The notes under the pieces are model-generated. The model saw nothing but the letters and a program-made list of their open reading frames with translations, ran no database searches and had not been told where the DNA came from. From Planctomycetota bacterium (GTDB taxonomy: Bacteria > Planctomycetota > UBA8742 > UBA2392): a stretch of DNA of 64,000 bases. Positions within the stretch are counted from its first letter, which is position 1, and every line of letters starts with the position of its first letter. A program made the position numbers and the translations under genes. The stretch lies in assembly GCA_019912315.1 (NCBI GenBank), contig JAIOJA010000016.1:124001-188000 (forward strand), read 5' to 3'. Positions 55,457 through 63,299 of the stretch are shown here, piece by piece.

Positions 55457-57550
55457 ATGCCTACGGAACTCGACAAAGCCATCGCCAATCACGACGCGCG
55501 GCTGATTGCCGCCGGGCTCGATATCTGGATCGGAGGCGAGCCAACGTTCACCGATCGTGAATCGTTCGAGCCTGCCTGGAATCACGCTGCACTCGGCGCG
55601 AACAAAGAAGCCCGCGCGCGACAAATGCTGGCCCTGCGGGCAAAGCGGCACCCCGGTGCACTGATCGTCAGGACCATTGGTCGCCAATACCCCGGCGAAG
55701 ACAGCCCGCGCTGGAGCTACGGTCTCTACCGTGACCGCAGCGGCCAGCCCCTGTGGAATGGGCCGCGTGACCCGCTGTCTTTACCGGCGCCTGTCGTCGA
55801 GTGCGCTTCGGATGCGCATCTGCGGGCAAGGGATGCGCTTGTGGGCCAGCTTGCTCGTGGCGGATATGCGGTGTGCACTTTCATGGGCACGGACCAGACT
55901 GCGCGACTGGTCTTCGCTGCGGGCAGAGACAAACCAATACCCGAGCAGGATTCCCGATTGCACCGCGCATCGCTTCACGGGCGCAAGCTCAGCGAAGGTG
56001 GCGCAATCGACGATCTGGCCACTGACGGATTCTACCTCTGCGCCTTCTCCGTGAATGAAAGCTGCCTTCGCCTTGAGATGCCCTCGTTCCCTGACGTAGC
56101 GACGTTTCGGGCATTCATTGGAATCGTCGAAACAGCTCTCTCTGACCTGCCCGCGCTTGTGCTGGCAGGGTTCGCGCCACCGGTTGATGCAGGTGTCACC
56201 TTCGACACTTACACACCCGACCCAGCGGTCGTGGAAGTGAATATGGCGCCAGCGCCAAGCCTGCGGTCGTTCACAGACTGCAACGCGGAACTGTATCAGG
56301 ATGCACACGGCGCACAGCTCAGCAGCCAGCGCCTGCTGTACAACGGTGTCGTGGCGGATTCAGGCGGAGGCGGCCACATCACGCTGGGCGGACGCACACC
56401 CGCCGACAGCCCGTTCCTTCAATACCCGCATCTGTTGCCAGGGTTGATCTGCTACTTCAACGCGCACCCCAGCTTGAGCTATCTCTTCGCCGTGGACGCC
56501 GTCGGCTCATCCAGCCAGTCGCCACGCGGCGATGAAGGTGTTCGCGAGAGCTTCGAAGAATTGCAGGTGGCGCTACAGGCCGTAGAGGCCATGAACAAGC
56601 CTTCTCCGGAAGTTCTCTGGCATTCACTCGCGCCCTTCATGGCCGACCGCACAGGCAACACGCACCGAAGTGAGATCAACGTCGAAAAGCTGTGGAACCC
56701 GTGGCTGCCCGGGCGTGGGCGTCTCGGCGTGGTCGAATTCCGGGCGTTTCGAATGGCACGCACGCCTGCAGAAGCGGCGGCGCTGGGCGCACTGTTGCGC
56801 TCAATTGTTGCGATGCTGGCACAACCGCAGGCCCAGCGCGGCTGGCGACTGAAGGATTGGGGCAGCGAGTTGCACGATCGCTTTGCACTGCCGTTCTTTC
56901 TGCTTGAAGATTTGCGCACAGTGCTGGCTGACCTCGCAGCGTCTTCCTTTGAACTGGCCGAGGCGTTGCAACAGCTTCTGCTGGACCACAGCCATCGAGA
57001 AATCGGGATCCACGCGTGCGGACCGGTCAAGCTCATTGTTCGGCGCGCGATTGAGTTCTGGCCGCTGGTCGGGGATGCGGCCTCGCAAGAAAGCCACGGC
57101 GCGCGCCTGATTGACGGCAGCACGCAGCGGATCGAGCTTGTGTTGCGACATGGCACGGGCGACGCAAGCGACCTCGATGGCTGGGAACTCCAGTACGGAA
57201 ATTTCAGCACCAGTCTCCCGGTTTCTGACGACGCTCAGGGCTCGGCCGCGATACTGGGAGTCCGATACCGGGCGTTCCTTCCTAGGATCGGGCTTCACCC
57301 GACCATCCGGGTGCAATCGCCGTTGCGATTCGTACTCGTCAACCGAACGCGCCGGCAGGCATTTGCCATCGTCCTTCATGAGTGGCAGCCTGAAGCCCTG
57401 CCCTATGACGGCCTACCTGCTGATGAACATGCCGCGAGCGCGCGGCGCCGCGAACGGCTGGCAGTCTCGACTCTCGCGGAAATCCCGAACACAGCGTCGC
57501 CTCCGACTGGCGCGCGCTCGCCCTGGTGCCTGGACGTCAGGCGCTGCTGA
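55457..57550 (+). CDS. Stand-alone DUF2126 protein (putative amidoligase)
   Basis: This 697-residue protein is a paralogue of the C-terminal two-thirds of the preceding protein without the transglutaminase part. It opens with IWIGGEPTFTDRESFEPAW (compare [15 protein letters not shown] upstream) and keeps VVEVNMAPAP, GGGGHITLGG, NTHRSEINVEKLW and VVEFRAFRMAR. All suspected catalytic residues are retained. ATG 55457 lies five bases after the previous stop. Having two copies suggests a heteromer or two acceptor specificities. The C-terminal 200 residues are beta-rich as in the neighbour. Confidence 0.88.
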   Translation: MPTELDKAIANHDARLIAAGLDIWIGGEPTFTDRESFEPAWNHAALGANKEARARQMLALRAKRHPGALIVRTIGRQYPGEDSPRWSYGLYRDRSGQPLWNGPRDPLSLPAPVVECASDAHLRARDALVGQLARGGYAVCTFMGTDQTARLVFAAGRDKPIPEQDSRLHRASLHGRKLSEGGAIDDLATDGFYLCAFSVNESCLRLEMPSFPDVATFRAFIGIVETALSDLPALVLAGFAPPVDAGVTFDTYTPDPAVVEVNMAPAPSLRSFTDCNAELYQDAHGAQLSSQRLLYNGVVADSGGGGHITLGGRTPADSPFLQYPHLLPGLICYFNAHPSLSYLFAVDAVGSSSQSPRGDEGVRESFEELQVALQAVEAMNKPSPEVLWHSLAPFMADRTGNTHRSEINVEKLWNPWLPGRGRLGVVEFRAFRMARTPAEAAALGALLRSIVAMLAQPQAQRGWRLKDWGSELHDRFALPFFLLEDLRTVLADLAASSFELAEALQQLLLDHSHREIGIHACGPVKLIVRRAIEFWPLVGDAASQESHGARLIDGSTQRIELVLRHGTGDASDLDGWELQYGNFSTSLPVSDDAQGSAAILGVRYRAFLPRIGLHPTIRVQSPLRFVLVNRTRRQAFAIVLHEWQPEALPYDGLPADEHAASARRRERLAVSTLAEIPNTASPPTGARSPWCLDVRRC

Positions 57551-57648
57551 CCCGCATCACGAACTATCCAGCGCCGGCACTGGATCACCATCCCCGGTAT
57601 CGCCATCATGGCAACGCTCACTTGGAACAACGCTGCGCGGAGGTGTCT

Positions 57649-58095
57649 GTGGAACATACCTGGCAGGTGCGGGTCAGCGGTCGGCCCGGCGCTGACGCCG
57701 ATGTGTTCGTGCGCAAGCAGAAGTTCAAGGTCGGTGTACCGATTCAGTTCGATGCCGAGTACAGCAGCGTAACAGCCATTGAGCAGCTTCTGGGTGCCTT
57801 CGGCGCCGACCTGTGCCAGGGCCTGCTGCTGCGGGTCAGAAAGCGCCGACTCGAAGTTGACGGTGTGGAGGCCGTGGTGGAGGGGCGCCTCAACAATCCG
57901 CTGGTCTATCTCGACGTGGTGGGCGAATCCGGACATCCTGGTCTTGAATACTTGACAGCGCGCGTCTACGTCAGCACCCTGCACAGCGACGCCGAGCTGC
58001 AGCCGGCCTGGGAGGAGACATTGAAACTCTCCCCCCTGGTCAACACTCTGCGCAACTGCGTAACGATGGACCTTTCATTCAAACCGGCGCTCTGA
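57649..58095 (+). CDS. OsmC-like family protein
   Basis: This 148-residue protein fits the OsmC/Ohr fold: strand region MEHTWQVRV, then SSVTAIEQLLGAFGADLCQGLLL (the family helix with a Cys) and GRLNNPLVYLDVVG. The second peroxidatic Cys is found in LRNCVTMDL. It may reduce organic peroxides, but some OsmC-like proteins lack that activity. GTG 57649 is chosen because GCGGAGG lies five bases before it and it starts at the first strand; a longer in-frame ATG at 57526 adds an unconserved stretch. It is the last gene of the rightward amidoligase operon, about 100 bp after DUF2126. Confidence 0.75.
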   Translation: MEHTWQVRVSGRPGADADVFVRKQKFKVGVPIQFDAEYSSVTAIEQLLGAFGADLCQGLLLRVRKRRLEVDGVEAVVEGRLNNPLVYLDVVGESGHPGLEYLTARVYVSTLHSDAELQPAWEETLKLSPLVNTLRNCVTMDLSFKPAL

Positions 58096-58398
58096 TATGC
58101 ATAGGCCGGTGCTAAGTTACGGCCGGGGGCGCCCGGGCACAGAACGCCCTCGAACCGTTTTGCTGCGGCGGCTCTTTCCGGTGAGCCCGCCTGGCGGTCT
58201 TGCCGCGGAGAGTTGGCCATGCCAATGCGCTGATGAATCCAGCTCGCGACGCGCGGAGTTTCCGCGCCGCTGACTCGTCCCGCGCCGACCTTCGCCGTGC
58301 CCGCGTTGGTCTGATTTGCATTTTTCTATCCGCTTCCCACATACGGCGTCCCGCAAGGGGCGCCGGTTTCATTTGTCGTAACCCGCAAGGAGCAACCC
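58096..58398. other. Intergenic region of about 300 bp
   Basis: No gene is convincing. A weak promoter candidate for the PhnD-like operon is TTGCAT (58316-58321) with ACATAC at 58339-58344, a 17-bp spacer. AAGGAG at 58387-58392 is the ribosome binding site of that operon. Several short GC-rich stems (for example around 58126-58150) could end the OsmC-like operon. Confidence 0.35.
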
Positions 58399-59223
58399 AT
58401 GAACAAGCCGATCCTGGTCGGTGCCGTCCTGTATGAGCCCAAGGTCTCCGTGATCTGGGACATCATCCGTGACTTCTTTGAATCCAACGGCTGCCCGATG
58501 GATGTGGTGTTCTACACCAACTACGAACTCCAGGTGGAGGCGCTGCTCAAGGGACACATCGAGATTGCCTGGAATTCGCCGCTGGCCTGGGTCGATGCCC
58601 AGCGCCAGTCCGGCGGCAAGTGCCGCGCCATTGCCATGCGCGACACCGACCGTGACCGCGTATCGCACCTCGTCGTGGCCAGCAACTCCGGCATCAACGA
58701 CATCGCCGACCTGAAGGGCAAAACCGTAGCAGTCGGCGCCAAGGACTCACCCCAGGCCAGGCTGATCCCGCTGGGGCTGCTCCAGCGCCACGGGTTGACA
58801 CCCGGCAAAGACGTCACAGTCAGACGCTTCGACGTGCTGGTCGGCAAACACGGCGACCACATCGGCGGCGAACTCGACGCCTTCAAGTGCCTTCAGGCAG
58901 GCGAGGCCCAGGCCTGCGCCATGCTTGATATGAACTGGGACCGCTGGAGCAGCGACGGCACCATCGACCCTTCACGTTTCAAAATCCTTGCCACCACCGA
59001 CCGCTTCGACCACTGCGTGTTCACCGTGCGCGAGAATTTCGACGACGACCGCGAAGCCCAATGGCTCAAGGTCCTGTACAGCATGTCCTACGACAACCCC
59101 AAGCATCGCGAAATGATGGACATGGAAGGCCTCAAGAAATGGGAGCCCGGCCGCACCAGCGGCTTCGGCCCGCTGACTGAAGCTGTCCAGAAGCTCCAGT
59201 ATTTTGAAGGGAGCGAAGCATGA
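58399..59223 (+). CDS. PhnD-like substrate-binding protein without signal peptide
   Basis: This 274-residue protein resembles the periplasmic phosphate/phosphite/phosphonate-binding PhnD family. Visible are VFYTNYELQVEALLKGHIEIAWNSPLAW, LKGKTVAVGAKDSPQARLIPL and AGEAQACAMLDMNWD. It lacks a signal peptide or lipobox: the first beta strand starts at residue 4. It is therefore probably cytoplasmic and not part of an uptake system. No ABC permease or ATPase is adjacent. ATGA overlap couples it to the MetE-like gene, so it likely binds a small organic anion linked to that enzyme; the ligand is unknown. A sensor or enzyme-associated role is inferred. Confidence 0.8.
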   Translation: MNKPILVGAVLYEPKVSVIWDIIRDFFESNGCPMDVVFYTNYELQVEALLKGHIEIAWNSPLAWVDAQRQSGGKCRAIAMRDTDRDRVSHLVVASNSGINDIADLKGKTVAVGAKDSPQARLIPLGLLQRHGLTPGKDVTVRRFDVLVGKHGDHIGGELDAFKCLQAGEAQACAMLDMNWDRWSSDGTIDPSRFKILATTDRFDHCVFTVRENFDDDREAQWLKVLYSMSYDNPKHREMMDMEGLKKWEPGRTSGFGPLTEAVQKLQYFEGSEA

Positions 59224-60383
59224 GCAGCCTGCCACTTTTCCCTGTAACCATGGTGGGCTCCTGGCCGCGACCGCAGACACTGCTGCGCTCCCAGAAACTC
59301 AAGCGCGCCGGCAAGCTCGATCCCGACGAGTTCGAGAAGCAGGCCGACGAAGCCGTGCTCGATGTGCTGGCCGCCCAGCAGCGCGCGGGAGTGGACGTCG
59401 TAACCGACGGCGAGCAGCGCCGCGACAACTTCTACTCGTTCGTGGCCGAGAAGCTTTCCGGCATCAAGATCATGACCATGGCCGAGCTGATCGACGTAAT
59501 CGAAGACAAAGAAGCGTTCGAGAAGATTCTGCAGACGCTGGACGTGCCGGCCTACTCGCTCAGTAACCCGACCTGCGTGGGTCGTATTGAGCGCCGCACG
59601 CCCCTGGCCCTGGACGAGCTGCGCTTCCTGAAACAGCTAACGGACAAGCCCGTAAAAATCCCGCTGCCCGGCCCCTACCTGCTGACGCGGGCCATGTTCG
59701 TCCGCGAGGTAACAGGCAGCGTGTACCCCAACAAAGAAGCGCTGGCCGTTGACGTCGTGCGCATCCTTCGCGAAGAACTCGAAGACCTGCTGCGCGAGGG
59801 TGCCGACTTCATCCAGTTCGATGAGCCGGTACTTACCGAAGTCGCCTTCTCCTCGGGCCAGACTCGAACCTTCATGTGCGCGTCTCTGGCTGCAGGCGGC
59901 GACCCGGCCGAAGAACTGGAGTTCGCGGTCAAACTGATGAACCAGGTGCTGGAGGGCTTTGAGGAAGCCGACACCGGGCTGCACATCTGCCGCGGCAACT
60001 GGAGCCAGGACGAGACCACGCTGCTGCGGGGCAACTACTCGCCTTTGAAGCCGTGGCTCGAACGCCTGAAGGTAAAACAGCTGGTGCTTGAGTACGCCAC
60101 GGAGCGCGCGGGCGACGTCATGCGCTTTGAGGGCAAGTCACTCGGGCTGGGTGTTGTCAACCCGCGCACCGAACACACCGAGACGCCGGAAGAAGTCATC
60201 GCCCAGGTCGAAAAGGCGCTGGAGTTCTACCGCCCCGATCAGCTCTGGCTCAACCCCGACTGCGGCTTCGGGACGTTCAGCAACAGCCCCGTAAACACGG
60301 CGCCGCTCGCCGAGGCCAAAATGAAGGCCATCGGCGACGCGGCCGCAATCCTTCGCAAACGATTCCCAACCAAACAGGAGTAA
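59220..60383 (+). CDS. Cobalamin-independent methionine synthase-like (MetE catalytic domain)
   Basis: This 387-residue protein covers only the C-terminal catalytic barrel of MetE, as in archaeal and short bacterial forms. It has the FPVTMVGSWPRP start, VVTDGEQRRDNFYSF, QFDEPVLTE, LHICRGNWS (zinc His and Cys) and WLNPDCGFGTF (second zinc Cys). It should transfer a methyl group to or from a thiol at zinc; the methyl donor is unlikely to be ordinary folate-Glu3 because the N-terminal half is missing. It overlaps the PhnD-like gene by four bases and the acyl-CoA-dehydrogenase-like gene follows after four bases, so the three probably form one pathway. Confidence 0.88.
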   Translation: MSSLPLFPVTMVGSWPRPQTLLRSQKLKRAGKLDPDEFEKQADEAVLDVLAAQQRAGVDVVTDGEQRRDNFYSFVAEKLSGIKIMTMAELIDVIEDKEAFEKILQTLDVPAYSLSNPTCVGRIERRTPLALDELRFLKQLTDKPVKIPLPGPYLLTRAMFVREVTGSVYPNKEALAVDVVRILREELEDLLREGADFIQFDEPVLTEVAFSSGQTRTFMCASLAAGGDPAEELEFAVKLMNQVLEGFEEADTGLHICRGNWSQDETTLLRGNYSPLKPWLERLKVKQLVLEYATERAGDVMRFEGKSLGLGVVNPRTEHTETPEEVIAQVEKALEFYRPDQLWLNPDCGFGTFSNSPVNTAPLAEAKMKAIGDAAAILRKRFPTKQE

Positions 60384-60387
60384 CACA

Positions 60388-61539
60388 ATGGCAAACCCAT
60401 GGAAGCTGGACGCGGCCGGACAGGCCCTGCTGGAAAAGGCCGACGCTGTCGCACGCGAAGTAATCGCACCGGCAGCCAAAGAGCTTGACGAAAAGGCGCA
60501 GTTCCCCAAAGCGGCCATCAAAGCTATGCGCGACGCCGGCCTGCTGAAGCTGGTCAGCGCCAAAGACGTCGGTGGCCACGGCCAGGGCCTGCGCGCCGGG
60601 GTTGCAGTCTGTGAGCGCTTCGCCCGCGACTGTGCCTCGACAGCAATGATCACCAAGATGCACTTCTGCGGTACAGCCGTGATCGAGGCCCACGGTATCC
60701 CCGAGTTACGCAAAGCGATCAGTGAGCAAGGCAAGGTAACTACGCTTGCCTTCAGCGAATACGGCTCACGCAGCCACTTCTGGATTCCAACCAGCACCGC
60801 CACGCGCGATGGCGACAACGTAAAGCTGACGGCGGCGAAGCAGTTGATCACCTCAGCGGGCGAGTGCGACATCTACGTCTGGTCAAGCAAGCCCACTGCG
60901 GGGGAAGGCCTCAGCAGCATCTGGGCGGTGCCGGTAGATGCGCCCGGTATCAAGATTCAGCAGACGTACGCTGGGCTCGGTCTGCGCGGCAACGCGTCGT
61001 CACCCATCAATGCGACCAACGTGGAGATCCCCGCCAACTGGGCACTGGGCGAAGACGGCAAGGGCTTCGACCTGATGATGGGCGTCGTCATACCATGGTT
61101 CAGCCTGCAAAACTGTGCCGTGTCAGTGGGCATGATGGAAGGCTGTCTGGAACGCACCATCAAGCACGTCACGAACGGCAAGTTCGCCTACAACCAAACG
61201 GTAATCGCCGACATTCCTCAGGTTCGCGGCTGGCTGGCACGCGCCCGCAACAAGATCGACATGGTGCGCTGTCACTTGCTCGATTCGATTGACGCCATCG
61301 AGCAGGGCCGCGAAGACGCCACCCTGCGCGTGCTGCAGTCGAAGGTGATCGGTGCGGAAACTTCGCTTGAGGTGCACGATCTGTGCATGCGCGTCAACGG
61401 CGGCGCGGGTTACCGTAAGGACAACGAGGTCGAGCGTTTCTTCCGCGACAGCCGTGCAGCCTCTGTGATGGCACCGGTTTCAGACGCCCTCTACGATTTC
61501 ATCGGCAAAGCCGTGTGCGGGATGCCGGTGTTCGGTTAG
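60388..61539 (+). CDS. Acyl-CoA dehydrogenase-like flavoprotein
   Basis: This 383-residue protein has the acyl-CoA dehydrogenase fold: a helical N domain, central beta domain (AFSEYGSRSHFW, GLGLRGNASSPI) and C-terminal helices with VNGGAGYRKDNEVERFFRDSR. At the place of the usual catalytic Glu the sequence is RAASVMAPVSDALYDF, where a GTxE-like motif would be expected, so the general-base glutamate is absent. Related proteins act as flavin monooxygenases or nitroalkane oxidases rather than fatty acid dehydrogenases. With a MetE core and a PhnD-like protein in the same operon, oxidation of a methylated sulfur or amine compound is a reasonable guess. A hairpin terminator follows the stop. Confidence 0.82.
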   Translation: MANPWKLDAAGQALLEKADAVAREVIAPAAKELDEKAQFPKAAIKAMRDAGLLKLVSAKDVGGHGQGLRAGVAVCERFARDCASTAMITKMHFCGTAVIEAHGIPELRKAISEQGKVTTLAFSEYGSRSHFWIPTSTATRDGDNVKLTAAKQLITSAGECDIYVWSSKPTAGEGLSSIWAVPVDAPGIKIQQTYAGLGLRGNASSPINATNVEIPANWALGEDGKGFDLMMGVVIPWFSLQNCAVSVGMMEGCLERTIKHVTNGKFAYNQTVIADIPQVRGWLARARNKIDMVRCHLLDSIDAIEQGREDATLRVLQSKVIGAETSLEVHDLCMRVNGGAGYRKDNEVERFFRDSRAASVMAPVSDALYDFIGKAVCGMPVFG

Positions 61540-61545
61540 AGGCAA

Positions 61546-61576
61546 GGAAGGGGGCCGGATCACCGGCCCCCCTTCC
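61546..61576 (+). terminator. Hairpin after the acyl-CoA dehydrogenase-like gene
   Basis: GGAAGGGGGCCGG pairs with CCGGCCCCCCTTCC around a short ATCA loop, with one bulged base. It ends the three-gene operon. Confidence 0.7.
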
Positions 61577-61661
61577 CGATTACAGAAGCCGGGCGCACCC
61601 ACGAAAATCCGGGCTTTCCGAGCGAGTATTCCGGGCAAACTGCGCGGAAACGCCGAACTGG

Positions 61662-61667
61662 TATACT
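61662..61667 (+). promoter_or_regulatory. Extended -10 promoter (TGGTATACT) of hydrogenase operon
   Basis: TATACT with an upstream TGG is a strong extended -10; no good -35 is seen. The transcription start would be near 61674, so the inverted repeat at 61680-61709 lies within the 5' leader. Confidence 0.55.
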
Positions 61668-61679
61668 CAGGGCAAGTGC

Positions 61680-61709
61680 TCGCTACTCGCGATGCTTCGC
61701 AAGTAGCGA
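61680..61709 (+). promoter_or_regulatory. Inverted repeat in hydrogenase leader
   Basis: TCGCTACT (61680-61687) is perfectly repeated as AGTAGCGA (61702-61709), with an inner GCGA/TCGC pair. It sits between the promoter and the ribosome binding site, so it could be a repressor operator or an RNA hairpin controlling the operon. Confidence 0.5.
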
Positions 61710-61728
61710 CCTGCCCAGGGGAACAGCC

Positions 61729-62838
61729 GTGCAAGCCCGAGTTCTGGAAGCCTATCAACTCCACACGCTCATCGGGTTACTGCGTGAACGGGGGTACTGC
61801 TGCGTCGGGCCCACCGTGCGCGATGGCGCCATCGTATACGACCGGATCGCCGGGCCAACTGACCTGCCAGTCGGCTGGACCGATGAACAGGCGCCGGGGT
61901 CGTACCGACTCAAGCGTCGAGATGATGGCGCGTACTTTGGCTATGTCGTCGGTCCGCACTCGTGGAAGAAGTACGTGTTTCCGCCGGAGCGCCGACTTTG
62001 GCAACTCAAGCGAGCCGGGCAGCAGTTCGAACGCGTCGACGAACCGAGCCAGACACCAAAGTACGCCTTCATCGGCGTACGTGCCTGCGAGATTGCGGCA
62101 CTCAGGATTCAGGATCGCGTCTTCACCGGCGGCGAGTTCACGGAGCCCGAGTATGAGGCTCGCCGCGAGCTGGCGTTCGTCGTGGCGGTCAACTGCACGC
62201 AATCAGCCGATACGTGCTTTTGTGTCTCGATGAAGACCGGTCCTGAAGTGAAGTCGGGCTACGATCTGGCACTGACTGAAGTTGTCGGGGAGAGTCACTA
62301 CTTTACGATTCGGGCTGGTACTGACCGCGGGCGCGAAGTGCTGGCAAGCCTGAAGACTTCTGCAGTTAATGAGGCACAACGATCCGCAGCGAACACGCGC
62401 GTGCGGCAGGCAGCGGAGTCACAGACCCGCACGGTTGACACTGAGGGCATAAAGGAATTGCTGCAACGCAACTACGAGAGTGAGCAGTGGAAGGAAGTTG
62501 CCGAGCGCTGCCTCAGTTGCGCCAACTGCACGATGGCCTGCCCTACTTGTTTTTGCAGCAGCGTGGAAGACGTGGCGGACCTGACGGGCGAACACGCGGA
62601 ACGCTGGCGCCGTTGGGACTCGTGTTTCAACCCGGAGTTCAGCTACATTCACGGCGGCGAAGTCCGCAAGACAACTGCGTCGCGCTACCGCCAGTGGATG
62701 ACTCACAAGCTCAGCACCTGGTTCGACCAGTTCGGGTCATCAGGCTGTGTAGGCTGCGGACGCTGCATCACCTGGTGCCCGGTCGGCATCGACCTGACTG
62801 AAGAAGTGCGCAAGATGCGCGCGGGAGAAACGTCATGA
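61729..62838 (+). CDS. Hydrogenase/sulfhydrogenase beta subunit (4Fe-4S)
   Basis: This 369-residue cytoplasmic protein matches the iron-sulfur electron-transfer subunit of group 3b NAD(P)-linked [NiFe] hydrogenases (sulfhydrogenase beta). Two ferredoxin-type motifs are near the C terminus: [12 protein letters not shown] followed by TCFCSS, and [14 protein letters not shown]. The N-terminal part has [15 protein letters not shown] and [14 protein letters not shown], a family feature. It passes electrons between the hydrogenase core and the flavin subunit. The start is GTG 61729 with AGGGG upstream. The next gene overlaps it by four bases. The large and small catalytic subunits must lie beyond the right edge if the usual order holds. 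Confidence 0.9.
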   Translation: MQARVLEAYQLHTLIGLLRERGYCCVGPTVRDGAIVYDRIAGPTDLPVGWTDEQAPGSYRLKRRDDGAYFGYVVGPHSWKKYVFPPERRLWQLKRAGQQFERVDEPSQTPKYAFIGVRACEIAALRIQDRVFTGGEFTEPEYEARRELAFVVAVNCTQSADTCFCVSMKTGPEVKSGYDLALTEVVGESHYFTIRAGTDRGREVLASLKTSAVNEAQRSAANTRVRQAAESQTRTVDTEGIKELLQRNYESEQWKEVAERCLSCANCTMACPTCFCSSVEDVADLTGEHAERWRRWDSCFNPEFSYIHGGEVRKTTASRYRQWMTHKLSTWFDQFGSSGCVGCGRCITWCPVGIDLTEEVRKMRAGETS

Positions 62839-63299
62839 AAGGGCTGAAGGAGGTTATCTCCGAGCACGCGTTCTTCGCCGACCTGCCGGATGGCGACCGC
62901 GCCATCATCGCCGGATGCGCTCAGATGGCCTCGTACAAGGCGGGCGAGTTTCTCTTCCAGAGCGGCCGGGAAGCCGAGCATTTCTTTCTGCTGCGACATG
63001 GCAAGATTGCGCTGGAGTTGCAGGCGCCAGGGCAGGAGCCGTACCGCTTCGAGACGGTAGGCGAAGGCGAAGTGATTGGCTGGTCATGGCTGTTTGAGCC
63101 GCACAAGTGGCAATTCGACGCCCGCGCCATCGATGACACCAGCGTTGTAAAGTTCGACGGGAAGTGCCTGCGCGGGAAATGCGACAACGACCCGCGCCTC
63201 GGCTACGACATCATGAAGCGTTTCGCGCGCGTGCTGGTGCAGCGCTACGCGGATACGCGACTGCAGTTGATTGACGTGTATGGAAAGCAGGGCGGCTGA
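62835..63299 (+). CDS. Cyclic nucleotide-binding domain protein (Crp/Fnr N-domain only)
   Basis: This 154-residue protein is a single cNMP-binding beta barrel: [44 protein letters not shown] and [23 protein letters not shown]. It has no helix-turn-helix, so it is not a DNA-binding Crp. The family PRAAT-type cAMP cassette is not intact. It is a frequent companion of group 3b hydrogenase beta subunits, where it may regulate the complex allosterically. The ATGA overlap with the preceding gene indicates translational coupling. Confidence 0.85.
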   Translation: MKGLKEVISEHAFFADLPDGDRAIIAGCAQMASYKAGEFLFQSGREAEHFFLLRHGKIALELQAPGQEPYRFETVGEGEVIGWSWLFEPHKWQFDARAIDDTSVVKFDGKCLRGKCDNDPRLGYDIMKRFARVLVQRYADTRLQLIDVYGKQGG

